A DNA stretch of 64,000 nt from Chloroflexota bacterium (lineage in GTDB: Bacteria; Chloroflexota; Dehalococcoidia; Lucifugimonadales; Lucifugimonadaceae). The DNA is taken from NCBI GenBank assembly GCA_002717385.1, contig PBDR01000013.1, positions 1 through 64,000 of the forward strand, read 5' to 3'. The translations under genes and the position numbers were made by a program. Below the pieces are notes generated by a model. It was not told the origin of the DNA and did not search any database. It saw only the letters and a program-made list of their open reading frames with translations. Positions 8,282-18,155 of the stretch are shown one piece after another (position 1 is the stretch's first letter; the number at the start of each line of letters is the position of its first letter).

Positions 8282-9078
8282 TATATTAAACCTTCCTCTT
8301 TTAAGCGAATAGCTAAATTTCTCCCAATCTCTGATTCATCTTCACCTGTAATAAATTCAGTATTCAAATTGTTTTCAGGAATAAAAATCCTTTCCAATTG
8401 AATTAAATCTTCTTTTTGTTCATCTAAACCTAAATCTCTGAACGAAAAAATTTTAGGGTTTTTTTTTGTTGCAGTCATAATACCTCTTAAATTTGGATAT
8501 CTTGGCTCTCCTATTTCATTAGAAACAGTTATTATGCATGGGAAGGAAGTTTCTATTATTTGGTAACCATTTAGTGTAATTCTTTTGATCATTAAATGGT
8601 TATTCTTAATTTTAATTTCACTCGCATAAGTAATTATGGGTAGATTAATCGTCTCGGCTATACCAATTGGAACATGACCATTATCAAAATCGGATGCATG
8701 TCTTCCAGCAAGTATAATATCAAAAGGACCAATTTTATCAATAACAGAACTCAACGCTTTGACCGTAAATGTAGAACCACAACCAACTAAAGATTCATCT
8801 TGGAGTAACACTAAATTATCTGCACCCATAGATAATGGTTTTTTTATTATATCTAGAAAAAAACCATCTCCTGCCATAATAACAGTAATATTAACGTCAT
8901 GACCATCATCTCTTAATTTTAAAGCTGCCTCAGTAGCATTGAGATCAAATCCATTAATAATTGGAGAATTGTTACCTTTTGTTTCTAAATTATTACCATT
9001 TTCATTAATTTTAAACTGATCACTAGGAATTTCTGTATCAAGTACTTGTTTTGCTAGAATAGCTATTTGAATAGTCAT
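8281..9078 (-). CDS. etfB: Electron transfer flavoprotein, beta subunit
   Basis: 265-aa EtfB/FixA. It begins with the AILAKQVLDTEIP strand/loop and has the AMP-binding adenine-nucleotide alpha-hydrolase-like fold with 'ILAGRHASDFDNGHVPIGIAE' around residues 118-140. It pairs with EtfA as a heterodimer binding FAD and AMP. It is the first gene of the etfB-etfA unit. The 139-nt gap to divergent rsmG (9079-9217) must hold both promoters but shows no unmistakable hexamers. Confidence 0.93.
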   Translation of the reverse strand: MTIQIAILAKQVLDTEIPSDQFKINENGNNLETKGNNSPIINGFDLNATEAALKLRDDGHDVNITVIMAGDGFFLDIIKKPLSMGADNLVLLQDESLVGCGSTFTVKALSSVIDKIGPFDIILAGRHASDFDNGHVPIGIAETINLPIITYASEIKIKNNHLMIKRITLNGYQIIETSFPCIITVSNEIGEPRYPNLRGIMTATKKNPKIFSFRDLGLDEQKEDLIQLERIFIPENNLNTEFITGEDESEIGRNLAIRLKEEGLI

Positions 9079-9217
9079 AATTGACTTTCTATGAATTTTT
9101 TATAGGAGTTGTTATTTCTAATATATAATTAATTTACTAAGAAAAATATTTCCTTTTTTAATAATTTTATCTGTATTATTCACAATTAAAAAATTACTCT
9201 ATTGTAAAAAAATTCTA

Positions 9218-9961
9218 ATGAAGTATATTAATCAAGCTATAAAAATTTTAGGGCAAATGCCGGATAATAATATTTCTGAAAATTTTCAAAAATATTACAA
9301 CTTGATAATTGAAAACTCAAAAAAGTTTAATTTAACCGGTTTATCTAATTGGGAAAATATTAGAGATGAATTACTAATACGATCATTAAGAATAGCAGTT
9401 AATGCTGGAGGAAATATAAACCCAGGAAATTGGTTTGACGATAAAAAAATGATAGATATAGGTACTGGAGCGGGAATTCCAGGTATTCCATTGAAGATTG
9501 TTTTTCCAAAATTAAAAATTACATTACTAGATTCAAATAAGAAAAAATGTAACTTTTTAGAAAAAGTTGCTATGGATTTAAACCTAGATGAAACAGAAAT
9601 AATTAATGGAAGAGCCGAAGAAATTGCACATAACGTTAAATATAGAGAAAAATATGATCTAGTTACTGCACGGAGCGTGGCTTCCTTATCAACTTTATCT
9701 GAATTATGTATCCCTTTTATATCTAAAGGAGGGACAGCTATTTTCCCGAAAAACACCAACATTAAAAAAGAAATTCAAGAGTCGATCAATTGCATAAAAT
9801 ACCTCGGATGTACCCCCCCAATATCTAAAATAGTTGATACCCCAGGGTTAGCCCCAAAAGATTTAATAGTATATCTAATGAAAATTGAATCTACCCCATA
9901 CAAATTTCCTAGACGTACGGGAATTCCATCCAAACGACCACTTAAGAATTTAATACTCTGA
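9218..9961 (+). CDS. rsmG: 16S rRNA (guanine527-N7)-methyltransferase RsmG (GidB)
   Basis: 247-aa class I methyltransferase. The SAM-binding motif is DIGTGAGIPGIPL (about 87-99), followed by the acidic motif II (LLDSNKKKCNFL) and 'VTARSVASL', all diagnostic of RsmG. It modifies G527 in the 530 loop of 16S rRNA. It is not next to parA/parB here, unlike in many genomes, but sits 9 nt before a UPF0104 membrane protein gene, so they share a transcript. The last ~15 residues are basic. Confidence 0.95.
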   Translation: MKYINQAIKILGQMPDNNISENFQKYYNLIIENSKKFNLTGLSNWENIRDELLIRSLRIAVNAGGNINPGNWFDDKKMIDIGTGAGIPGIPLKIVFPKLKITLLDSNKKKCNFLEKVAMDLNLDETEIINGRAEEIAHNVKYREKYDLVTARSVASLSTLSELCIPFISKGGTAIFPKNTNIKKEIQESINCIKYLGCTPPISKIVDTPGLAPKDLIVYLMKIESTPYKFPRRTGIPSKRPLKNLIL

Positions 9962-9970
9962 ATCTTATAA

Positions 9971-10987
9971 ATGTCAAAAGAACCTTTATCTCCTAAATCA
10001 TTTAAACCAAGGTTTTTTTCTGTTCCTACACTCATCGGATCCTTTGTAGGAGTAATATTGTTGATTTTTATGTTTTGGCGTTTTCTAGAGATAAATTGGT
10101 TTGAAGTTTCAAAAAACTTTAAATCTGTAAATCTACAGTTTTTTTTCTTATCTATAATTTCATACTATATAAGTTTTATATTTAGAGGTTTACGCTGGAA
10201 ATTGATATGTAAATCTTCTATCAAAAATATAACTTCTCCAAACATACTCACTTTTTCTGGAATAATTCTGATGGGATGGTTTATAAATTCTATAGCTTTC
10301 ATGAGATTGGGAGACATATATAGAGGATGGTTATTATCAAAAGAAATCAAAAAAACTAGTTTTTCAATTTTAATAGGGACTATTATAGCCGAAAGAGTTC
10401 AAGATATTATTTTAATTATATTCATTATAATATTCACTATTTTATATCTACAATCATCAGGTGCTTTTGAAATCCCAATTCGGTTTTTATATTTGTCAAT
10501 TTTATCTTTAATATTTATAATTTTAGGAATAATTTTATTAAACAAGACAGGCAAATATTTTGAAAACATTTTGCCTGTAAAAATCAGTACCTTCTATACT
10601 AAATTATATAAATCAATATTAAATAGCTTCAGTATTAAACAATTTCCGTACCAATTATGTTTAGGTGTTATTGGCTGGATTCTTGAAATGTTAAGATTTT
10701 ACTTTGTAGCCGAATCAATAAATATTGATTTATCTATTTGGATTATTATTCTTGCAACTGTCTCATCAGCTATTCTTTCAACAATTCCAACTCCTGGAGG
10801 ATTTGGGTTTTTAGAAGGAGGAATGACAGCACTGTTAATATTGTTTGGAATTTCAGACACATCTGCAGTTTCTTTAGTCGCAATAGACAGAATAATTTCT
10901 TGGCTAAGTGTAATACTTTTTGGAGGCTTATTATTCACTTTTTGGCATATTATTAGAAAACCATTTAATCTTAATAAAAAATACTAA
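9971..10987 (+). CDS. Lysylphosphatidylglycerol synthase TM-region / UPF0104 membrane protein
   Basis: 338-aa polytopic protein with about eight hydrophobic segments. It has the family's conserved 'FRGLRWKLI' near the N-terminus, 'MRLGDIYRGWLL' in the middle and 'TIPTPGGFGFLEGGMTALL' near residue 275. The family comprises flippase-like or lipid-handling proteins (YbhN/AglD type). The soluble LPG-synthase transferase domain is missing, so it is not MprF. A specific lipid substrate cannot be named. Located 9 nt after rsmG and just upstream of tRNA-Ala. Confidence 0.85.
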   Translation: MSKEPLSPKSFKPRFFSVPTLIGSFVGVILLIFMFWRFLEINWFEVSKNFKSVNLQFFFLSIISYYISFIFRGLRWKLICKSSIKNITSPNILTFSGIILMGWFINSIAFMRLGDIYRGWLLSKEIKKTSFSILIGTIIAERVQDIILIIFIIIFTILYLQSSGAFEIPIRFLYLSILSLIFIILGIILLNKTGKYFENILPVKISTFYTKLYKSILNSFSIKQFPYQLCLGVIGWILEMLRFYFVAESINIDLSIWIIILATVSSAILSTIPTPGGFGFLEGGMTALLILFGISDTSAVSLVAIDRIISWLSVILFGGLLFTFWHIIRKPFNLNKKY

Positions 10988-11004
10988 TCCAAAAGATTAT
11001 AATT

Positions 11005-11080
11005 GGGGCTGTAGCTCAGCTGGGAGAGCGCTTCGCTGGCAGCGAAGAGGTCGGGGGTTCGATTCCCCCCAGCTCCACCA
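11005..11080 (+). tRNA. tRNA-Ala (anticodon GGC)
   Basis: Complete cloverleaf of 76 nt with encoded CCA. The acceptor stem GGGGCTG pairs with CAGCTCC including one G-U, and the D-arm is GCTCAGCTGGGAGAGC. The anticodon stem CTTCG/CGAAG encloses loop CTGGCAG (GGC at 11038-11040), and the T-arm GGGGG-TTCGATT-CCCCC is perfect. It lies 17 nt after the UPF0104 gene. The region stands out as GC-rich against its surroundings, as structural RNAs do in low-GC genomes. Confidence 0.98.
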
Positions 11081-11096
11081 ATAATAGAAAAACAAA

Positions 11097-13424
11097 ATGT
11101 TAAACCCAAAAAAATATCTCCCAAATTTAACTTCAGATTATGAGGTAAGTGATTTAATTGAAAATGTTTCTATTTTTAGAGATGCATGGGGTATCCCCCA
11201 TATTAGAGCAGCAAAACAAGATGACCTTTTTTTTGCACAAGGGTTTGTCACAGCTCAAGATAGATTGTTTCAAATGGATTTGGATAGATTAAGAAGTTTA
11301 GGAAGATCTTCAGAATATTTAGGTTCAAAAGCTATTTCAAGCGATAAAATCAATATTAAACGAAATTTTGAGGCGGTTTCAAAGTCAGATTTACTTAATT
11401 CATCAAATAAATCAAAAAAAATGATAAAAAGTTTCTCTAAAGGAGTAAATTTTTATTTATCAAAAACTAAATCATTACCTTTTGAATATCAATTACTTAA
11501 GAAAAGGCCCGATATTTGGGAAGACTGGCATTCGGTGTTAGTTTATAAAATCAGAAATGCTGCAGAAGGATCATTTTCTTCGAAATTATTTTATTCTAAA
11601 TTATCCAGTTCTATTGGAAGCGAAAAAGCAGCAAAGTTAACTCCTGGTTATTTGCCGAATTCACTATTAACTGTTCCTCCTGGAAAGAAATATTCTGGTG
11701 AAATTGAAAATGCTGTACTTGAATTAAAAGAAGCCGCAAAAAATTTTTCAGCAATAGGAGCCATTGATGGAGAATCTAATGGATGGGCTATTTCAGGAAA
11801 GAAAACATATTCAGGTTCTCCAATAATAGGAGGAGATTCACATAGAGCACTAGATACACCTAACGTGTACTATCAAATTCACCTTAAATGTAAAGATTTC
11901 GAAGGCATTGGTTATACAATTCCCGGTTATCCAGGAATAATGCATTTTGCACATAATAAAAAAGTTGCATGGGGTATGACTCATGGAGGAGCAGATACAC
12001 AGGATTTGTTCCTAGAAAAACTCAGGTTTAGAGATCAAAAAATCCAGTTTTTCTATAAGAATAAATGGATAAATACAAAAAACATAAAAACAAAAATCAA
12101 GCCAAGAAATGCCGATGAAATTGAAGTAGATATAATCGAAACAAATAATGGAAATATAATTTTTGGAAATCCTAAAAATGGATATGGGATTTCTATATCA
12201 GATCCTGGAACAAATAAAGTCGGTACTTTTTGGATAGATTCTGCTTATGAAGCAATGATATCAAATTCAGCAGATGAGTTAGAAAAAGCTTTTGATAAAT
12301 GGACTGACAGGACAAATAATTATCCTTATGCAGATAAAAATAAACAATTTGGATATAAATTTGCAGGAATGGTGCCAATTAGACATAAACAACATCAATG
12401 GGGAATAGCAAAAGGTTGGGAAGAAAAATATTCAATTAAAGGTGAAATTCCAAGAAATAAATTACCCCGAATTAGAAATCCTAAATCAAATTGGGTTGTT
12501 ACTTGCAATCAAAAAGTAGTTGATTATGATTATCCTTATTTTATGTCTATAGCTTTTGCACCAGAATACAGAGCAAAAGTACTAATCGATTATATAAAAA
12601 ATCAATCTGAAAAATTAAAAATTGAACATATGTTGGAAATGCATAACGAAATATTTTCCATCCCTGCAAAAAAAATTGTTTCTTTTTCTAAAAAAATTAA
12701 TCTAAATAACTTTTCTATTTCAACAATCGAACTCAAATCTCTTAAAAAATTATTTACATGGAATTTTTTGATGGATAAAAATAGTATTGAACCATCAATT
12801 TATTCTGTAACAAAAGAAAATATTGTTAGAGAAATAATTAAACTAAATTATGGACCATTTTCTACTGAAATAATTAATTATGAAGATCCAGGAGGTGTAT
12901 TTCATGTTAGAAGATTTTTATTACCTCTAATAAATGAACATATAGGAGATCAAAACAGTTTCTTACTATCGAAAAAAATCAATTGGGATGAATTATTTAT
13001 TTCTTCACATAAAAATGCTGTCCGTTTCCTTGAAAAAAAATTTGGTAGTAATATTAATTCATGGATTTGGGGTAAATTACATAAAACCAATCATCAGCAC
13101 CCTCTTAGTTCTGAATTTCCCGATTATTCTAAAATACTTAATCCCCAAAAAGTCGGTATCAGTGGAGATGGAGACACTCCGTTCGCAGGAAGTTATGATA
13201 AAAATTTTCAAGTAATTGCTGCATCTGTTAATAGATATACACATGATACTAGCAATTGGAATAATAGTAGATGGATAGTTCCACTGGGATCTTCTGGTAA
13301 CCCTGGTTCAATAAATTATTCTAATCAACAAAAAATATGGGCAAAAGGGGAAACAATCCCACAATTATGGGACTGGGATATAATAGAAAAAAAATCCCGG
13401 TTACAAAAATTATCTGCAAGATAA
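11097..13424 (+). CDS. Penicillin acylase family protein (Ntn hydrolase)
   Basis: 775-aa precursor of the S45 N-terminal-nucleophile amidase family. The alpha-part signature is IFRDAWGIPHIRA at the N-terminus, and the nucleophile is Ser227 in ESNGWAISG, which becomes the N-terminus of the beta chain after self-cleavage. Further support is GGDSHRALDTPNVYYQIHL and GYTIPGYPGIMHFAHN. Relatives hydrolyse amide bonds in beta-lactams, acyl-homoserine lactones or other N-acyl compounds; the substrate cannot be told. There is no N-terminal signal peptide although characterised members are usually exported, so this one may act in the cytoplasm. The residue before Ser is Glu, whereas Gly or Thr is common. 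Confidence 0.9.
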   Translation: MLNPKKYLPNLTSDYEVSDLIENVSIFRDAWGIPHIRAAKQDDLFFAQGFVTAQDRLFQMDLDRLRSLGRSSEYLGSKAISSDKINIKRNFEAVSKSDLLNSSNKSKKMIKSFSKGVNFYLSKTKSLPFEYQLLKKRPDIWEDWHSVLVYKIRNAAEGSFSSKLFYSKLSSSIGSEKAAKLTPGYLPNSLLTVPPGKKYSGEIENAVLELKEAAKNFSAIGAIDGESNGWAISGKKTYSGSPIIGGDSHRALDTPNVYYQIHLKCKDFEGIGYTIPGYPGIMHFAHNKKVAWGMTHGGADTQDLFLEKLRFRDQKIQFFYKNKWINTKNIKTKIKPRNADEIEVDIIETNNGNIIFGNPKNGYGISISDPGTNKVGTFWIDSAYEAMISNSADELEKAFDKWTDRTNNYPYADKNKQFGYKFAGMVPIRHKQHQWGIAKGWEEKYSIKGEIPRNKLPRIRNPKSNWVVTCNQKVVDYDYPYFMSIAFAPEYRAKVLIDYIKNQSEKLKIEHMLEMHNEIFSIPAKKIVSFSKKINLNNFSISTIELKSLKKLFTWNFLMDKNSIEPSIYSVTKENIVREIIKLNYGPFSTEIINYEDPGGVFHVRRFLLPLINEHIGDQNSFLLSKKINWDELFISSHKNAVRFLEKKFGSNINSWIWGKLHKTNHQHPLSSEFPDYSKILNPQKVGISGDGDTPFAGSYDKNFQVIAASVNRYTHDTSNWNNSRWIVPLGSSGNPGSINYSNQQKIWAKGETIPQLWDWDIIEKKSRLQKLSAR

Positions 13425-13465
13425 TTATTAATCAGGTCAAAATCTAACACGGATCAAAAATTTAC

Positions 13466-14257
13466 ATGAAAAAAAAAATACTAATTACTGGTGGTGCTGG
13501 ATTAATAGGATCAATACTAATAAAAAAGCTCGGGAGTAAATTCGATTTTTCTTCTTTGGATATTAAAAAAGTTAAAGGATTAAAATCTCATGTAGCAAAT
13601 TTATCTGACTTAGATAATATTCTACCTGCTTTTGAAGATATTGATACTGTAATTCATCTCGCAGCCGATAGATCGGCTGAAGCTCCATGGAATTCAGTAT
13701 TGAAAAATAATTTAATTGGAACATATAACGTATTTGAAGCCGCAAAAAGATTAAATTGTCAAAGAGTAATTTTTGCTTCCTCAAACCATGCAAGTGGTGG
13801 TTTCTATAACCTAAATCCTTGGAAACATATTTTCAAAGGAAAATTCAATAAATTAAAAAAAAATTCTTATCCTTTGATTGATGAATCATACAGAATTCGC
13901 CCCGATGGATATTATGGAGTAGGAAAAGCTTATGGAGAATCCATAGGAAGTTATTATTCAGATTATCATGGAATCTCGTCTATGAATTTAAGGATAGGAT
14001 GGGTAATATCAGATGATGATCCGACTTTTTCTCCTTTCGCACTTTCATTGTGGTTAAGTCACAATGACGCTGCACAGATATTTAAATTATGTATTGAAGC
14101 AAAGAACAGTATGAAATATGGAATATTTTATGCTACATCAGATAATGATTGGAAAATGTTTAGTATAGAAAAAGCAAAGAAAATTCTGGGGTTTGAACCC
14201 AAAGATAATGCTGGGTCTAAATTTATTAATCGATCACCTCCAAAAAGAGATCAATGA
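13466..14257 (+). CDS. NAD-dependent epimerase/dehydratase (extended SDR)
   Basis: 263-aa extended short-chain dehydrogenase. GGAGLIGS at residues 9-16 binds NAD(P), 'HLAADRS' follows beta-4, and the catalytic pair is in YYGVGKAYGE around residue 150. The size and the 'RPDGYYGVGKAYGE' stretch are similar to uronate dehydrogenase-type enzymes, which oxidise sugar acids, but this is only suggestive. The stop codon overlaps the start of the next ABC gene (ATGA), an arrangement indicating co-transcription. Confidence 0.8.
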   Translation: MKKKILITGGAGLIGSILIKKLGSKFDFSSLDIKKVKGLKSHVANLSDLDNILPAFEDIDTVIHLAADRSAEAPWNSVLKNNLIGTYNVFEAAKRLNCQRVIFASSNHASGGFYNLNPWKHIFKGKFNKLKKNSYPLIDESYRIRPDGYYGVGKAYGESIGSYYSDYHGISSMNLRIGWVISDDDPTFSPFALSLWLSHNDAAQIFKLCIEAKNSMKYGIFYATSDNDWKMFSIEKAKKILGFEPKDNAGSKFINRSPPKRDQ

Positions 14258-14994
14258 TTGAAAACTCGATAATAATAAATTCTTTAAGTTTCTCTTATGG
14301 AAAAAACCTTACATTGGATGATATTAATTTAGAAATAAAAAAAGGATGTATCCAAGGAATTATAGGTTCGAACGGGACAGGTAAAAGCACTTTAATAAAT
14401 ATTTTAGTTGGAAGATTAAAACCATCAAAAGGTTCCGTACATATTTTAGGTTCTTCACCTGAAGTTAAGTTGCTGAAAAATATTGGTTTCATGCCTCAAA
14501 AAAATTCAATCTATGAAAATTTAAACGTCTATGAAAATATAGATTTTTTTGCAAGAATGCAGGGATTATCTAATAAAAATCATAGAAAAATAACCGTCAA
14601 AAAAATAATTGATACCGTCCATTTAAAAAATATGTCAAAAGAAATTGTTTATAAATTGAGTGGAGGAATGAAACAACGTGTTAGTTTAGCTATTGCATTG
14701 GTTCACCAACCAAAAATTTTAATTTTTGATGAACCTACCGTGGGTTTAGATCCTGAATTACGACGTACATTTTGGAATAATTTTAAAAATTTATCTTCTA
14801 AAGGAACAACAATCATAATCACAACACATACAATGGATGATGCTATACATTGCGATAAATTAGCGTATATGAAATCAGGTAAAATTCTTATAAATCAACC
14901 ACCGGAAAAATTTCTCGATACAAATAAAAATATTTATTCATTAGAAGATGCTTTTATAAAATTATCTGTAGGTAAATCAAATGAAGTTAGTTGA
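14254..14994 (+). CDS. ABC transporter ATP-binding protein (ABC-2 type exporter)
   Basis: 246-aa ATPase. Walker A is GSNGTGKST (about 37-45), the signature LSGGMKQR falls near residue 138, and Walker B is ILIFDEPT followed by VGLDPELR. It belongs to the CcmA/DrrA-type ATPases that pair with a single-polypeptide ABC-2 permease, which is the next gene (14-nt overlap). Export substrate is unknown; relatives move drugs, lipids or polysaccharides. Starts within the stop of the upstream SDR gene. Confidence 0.93.
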   Translation: MIENSIIINSLSFSYGKNLTLDDINLEIKKGCIQGIIGSNGTGKSTLINILVGRLKPSKGSVHILGSSPEVKLLKNIGFMPQKNSIYENLNVYENIDFFARMQGLSNKNHRKITVKKIIDTVHLKNMSKEIVYKLSGGMKQRVSLAIALVHQPKILIFDEPTVGLDPELRRTFWNNFKNLSSKGTTIIITTHTMDDAIHCDKLAYMKSGKILINQPPEKFLDTNKNIYSLEDAFIKLSVGKSNEVS

Positions 14995-15712
14995 TAGAAT
15001 AATAGGAATTACATCAATTATTATTAGACAATTACTGCGCGATCACAGGTCTGTCGCTCTTATATTTTTAGCTCCGATTGTAGTGATGTCCCTTATAGGT
15101 TTTAGTTTCCAAGATCAACCAATTATTTTAAATAGAACTGCACCAGCTATAATTGCAACAATGTGTTTAGTTTTTGTCTTTATGCTTACTGGAGTATCCT
15201 TTTTAAGAGAACGTTTAAGCGGTACGCTAGATCGGGTTTTGGTTACATCTACCTCAAAAATTGAACTAGTTTTCGGCTATCTGATTGGTTTTCTTATTTT
15301 TGCTTTAATACAATCCACTATCATTCTCTTTTTTACCATCTATGTTGTGGGAGTTGATTACACGGGAAAAATCACCGACGCTTTTATAATATTAATTGTT
15401 CTTACAATCACATCTGTATCTTTAGGAATTTTTGTTTCTACATTTGCAAAAAATGAATTCCAAGTTATTCAATTTATTCCGATACTTATTTCTCCTCAAA
15501 TTTTTTTATCGGGAATTTTTATTCCAGTTGAACAATTACCTTGGTATTTTAGGCCGATAAGTAATATAATCCCACTTACTTACGCTAATAAATCATTACG
15601 AAATATAATGGCTGGATATAAAATTGAGGACGTGATTTCCGAACTGGGAATTTTAATTTTATTTGCCGGAATTTTACTAATTTTGGCAATATTAAGTGTG
15701 AGAAGAAATTAA
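14981..15712 (+). CDS. ABC-2 type transporter permease
   Basis: 243-aa integral membrane protein with about six hydrophobic segments. It has the conserved 'FLRERLSGTLDRVLVTS' cytoplasmic segment (residues ~74-90) and 'LSGIFIPVEQLPWYFRPISNIIPLTYA' (around 186-212), both diagnostic of ABC-2 permeases. It works with the ATPase encoded immediately upstream, as a homodimer in the inner membrane. Substrate unknown. Confidence 0.92.
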   Translation: MKLVDRIIGITSIIIRQLLRDHRSVALIFLAPIVVMSLIGFSFQDQPIILNRTAPAIIATMCLVFVFMLTGVSFLRERLSGTLDRVLVTSTSKIELVFGYLIGFLIFALIQSTIILFFTIYVVGVDYTGKITDAFIILIVLTITSVSLGIFVSTFAKNEFQVIQFIPILISPQIFLSGIFIPVEQLPWYFRPISNIIPLTYANKSLRNIMAGYKIEDVISELGILILFAGILLILAILSVRRN

Positions 15713-15739
15713 TTTCAAATATTTCAAATAAAGATAATC

Positions 15740-17248
15740 ATGAACATAAAAATACTCAACAATTTAATAAAACAATCATACTCGGAAAAAATAGCACTAA
15801 TTTCTGAAGATTTTCCACCTTTATCTTATAAAGAGTTTTCTGATGAAATCTTAAGGGGATCTGAATTATTAACTGCAAGGGGACTCAAAATTGGAGATGC
15901 CGTTTCAATTGCTTTAGACAATGGAATAGAATTCATGATTTCATTCTTATCTATCACAAATGCTGGTGGTATTGCTGCACCTCTAAACCCCACTTATACT
16001 ACAGAGGAATTTAAATTTTATTTTGAAGATTCAAAATCTAAATTCCTAATCACATCAAAAGAAAAATCACAAGCTATCTCTGCTGCAGAAGAATTAAATA
16101 TTATAATCTTAAAAACAGATTACACTCAAAAAGAATTTAACTTTTTAGAAAAAAATTCTCCTCTAGTAAATTATAAAGACCCAAGTATACCTTCAGAAAA
16201 TGATGTTGCATTATTTTTACATACATCTGGCACAACAAGTCGCCCTAAGGGTGTTCCACTAACACATAAGAATTTGATGCAATCAATATCAAATATCACA
16301 AAACATTATTCTTTATCCACAGATGATAATACTTTGATTGTAATGCCTTTATTTCATGTTCACGGACTAATTGGAGCAGCTTTATCTACCTTATCAAGTG
16401 GAGGAAAAGTGATTATTCCACCAAAATTTTCTGCATCATCTTTTTGGGATCAAGTTAAACAAAATAATGTTACTTGGTACTCTGCTGTTCCTACAATTCA
16501 TCAAATTCTTCTAAATAGGGCAGACCAAGACAATGCTCCTTATGAATCATTTAGATTTATACGTTCATGTTCTGCAGCATTAGCACCAATAATACTAGAA
16601 AATTTAGAAAGAAGGTTTGGAGCTCCTGTTCTTGAAGCATATGGAATGACTGAAGCATCACATCAAATGTCTTCAAATCCTTTACCACCAAAAATTAGAA
16701 AACCTGGTACCGTTGGAAATCCTACAGGAATAGAGATTGGAATTATGGATATGAGTGATACTAAAAATATTTTGGAGAGGGACCAAATAGGTGAAATTGT
16801 TATTAAAGGAGAAAATGTTACTTCAGGATATAACAACAAGTCTGCTAACAAAGAATCGTTTGTAAATGGATGGTTTAGAACTGGAGATCAAGGAATAATT
16901 GACAAAGAAAATTATTTGACTCTTACTGGAAGAATTAAAGAATTAATAAATCGGGGAGGAGAAAAAATTTCACCCCTTGAAATTGACGCTATTTTATTGA
17001 AACACCCTAATATAATTGAAGCAGTATCTTTTGGGGTACCAAATATAAAATATGGTGAATGTGTCCAAGCAGCGATAGTAACCAATAAAGATTCTAACGA
17101 AGAAGAAATCCGTAAATACTGTTTAGAATATTTGGCAGATTTTAAAGTACCAGAAATGATACATATTACTAAAACTCTTCCTCGGACAGCGACAGGTAAA
17201 CTTCAGAGAAGGATTATTGGAGAAAAATTTGGTGTAACTTTAGATTAG
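15740..17248 (+). CDS. AMP-forming acyl-CoA synthetase, oxalyl-CoA synthetase-like (AAE3/Pcs60 type)
   Basis: 502-aa adenylate-forming ligase. The P-loop is HTSGTTSRPKG (about 161-171). Later motifs are NVTWYSAVPTIHQILL, LEAYGMTEASHQMSSNPLP, GWFRTGDQG and the hinge/A10 region GRIKELINRGGEKISPLEID with the catalytic Lys in ATGKLQRR. The stretches around 'SRPKGVPLT', 'AVPTIHQI' and 'MTEASHQMSSNPLP' closely resemble plant AAE3 and yeast Pcs60, which activate oxalate, so oxalate or another small dicarboxylate is a reasonable guess. The gene opens a cluster of catabolic enzymes (15.7-19.8 kb). Family is certain, substrate inferred. Confidence 0.85.
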   Translation: MNIKILNNLIKQSYSEKIALISEDFPPLSYKEFSDEILRGSELLTARGLKIGDAVSIALDNGIEFMISFLSITNAGGIAAPLNPTYTTEEFKFYFEDSKSKFLITSKEKSQAISAAEELNIIILKTDYTQKEFNFLEKNSPLVNYKDPSIPSENDVALFLHTSGTTSRPKGVPLTHKNLMQSISNITKHYSLSTDDNTLIVMPLFHVHGLIGAALSTLSSGGKVIIPPKFSASSFWDQVKQNNVTWYSAVPTIHQILLNRADQDNAPYESFRFIRSCSAALAPIILENLERRFGAPVLEAYGMTEASHQMSSNPLPPKIRKPGTVGNPTGIEIGIMDMSDTKNILERDQIGEIVIKGENVTSGYNNKSANKESFVNGWFRTGDQGIIDKENYLTLTGRIKELINRGGEKISPLEIDAILLKHPNIIEAVSFGVPNIKYGECVQAAIVTNKDSNEEEIRKYCLEYLADFKVPEMIHITKTLPRTATGKLQRRIIGEKFGVTLD

Positions 17249-17263
17249 ATTGGAGAGATAAAA

Positions 17264-18124
17264 TTGCTTTTAGGAATAGCAGGCCTTGTTGATGGGGATT
17301 GGAATAACATAGATTCTTCAGTATTAAAGAATGCCAAAAATATGGGGTTCAAAACACTTCAAATCAGAGTTTCTGATACTGAAACTATTACTCAAAAAAA
17401 TATACATAGAATCCGATCTTTGTATAAGGACTTTGGCTTTAAAATGCCTCAAACTGTTGGAGATTATGGTGGAGGGCTTATAAGTAAAAATGAAGAAATT
17501 AGAAAAAAAGCTATTAAATTCGTAAAAAAGATGATAAATTTTACTTCTAAAATTGAAGGAGAAAACACTTATCTAAGACCTGGAAGTATTAATTCGGAAC
17601 CATGGAATCCACATCCTGAAAATTATACCACTGAAACATTCGATAGATTAATTGATAGTACTAAACAAATAATTAAAGTAGCAGAAAATGAAGGTGTTTT
17701 AGTCGCTGTAGAAGGAGGAGTGTCTTGTCCAGTTTCTACCCCAAAAAAGGTAAAAGATTTATTTGATGGCGTAGGATCTAAATATCTAGGTTTTAATATG
17801 GATCCTGTTAATTTTATAGGCAGTTTAGAAATAGCATATAATAATACAAAACTTATCGAAGATTTTTATTCTCTTATCCCAGATAAAATTTTCGGGTGTC
17901 ACGCTAAAGACTTTACTATCGTTGAAAACTTACTTCCTCACTTTAAAGAATCAATCATTGATGCTCCTAATAGTCTACTGGATAATGAATCTCTATTACG
18001 AGGATTGATGAAAGTAAACCCCAAAGCTCATGTATTAATTGAACATCTTCCAAATGATAAAATACCAGAAGCACTCGAAGGAATTAATAGAGTTGCTAAT
18101 AGAATAAACATTAACTGGGATTAA
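17264..18124 (+). CDS. Sugar phosphate isomerase/epimerase (xylose-isomerase-like TIM barrel)
   Basis: 286-aa TIM-barrel protein of the AP-endonuclease-2/xylose-isomerase-like superfamily. Metal-binding candidates are the Glu in VAVEGGVSCPVS, the Asp/His in 'GCHAKDF' and the Glu in 'VLIEHLP', in the expected order. Members isomerise or epimerise keto-sugars and sugar acids. It starts with TTG behind a GGAGAG site 5 nt away and lies 15 nt after the acyl-CoA ligase, in the same transcript as the next SDR and DapA-like genes. The exact substrate is not predictable. Confidence 0.75.
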   Translation: MLLGIAGLVDGDWNNIDSSVLKNAKNMGFKTLQIRVSDTETITQKNIHRIRSLYKDFGFKMPQTVGDYGGGLISKNEEIRKKAIKFVKKMINFTSKIEGENTYLRPGSINSEPWNPHPENYTTETFDRLIDSTKQIIKVAENEGVLVAVEGGVSCPVSTPKKVKDLFDGVGSKYLGFNMDPVNFIGSLEIAYNNTKLIEDFYSLIPDKIFGCHAKDFTIVENLLPHFKESIIDAPNSLLDNESLLRGLMKVNPKAHVLIEHLPNDKIPEALEGINRVANRININWD

Positions 18125-18155
18125 AGATAATAAACAAGAAAGGACATTATTTAAT

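Noticed and set aside
9295..9762. 155-codon minus-strand ORF opposite rsmG
   Set aside because: Antisense to the SAM-binding core of RsmG; no motif of its own.
10998..11003. TATAAT just before tRNA-Ala
   Set aside because: Only one base separates it from the mature tRNA 5' end, too close for a promoter -10 of this gene; co-transcription with the upstream gene is more likely.
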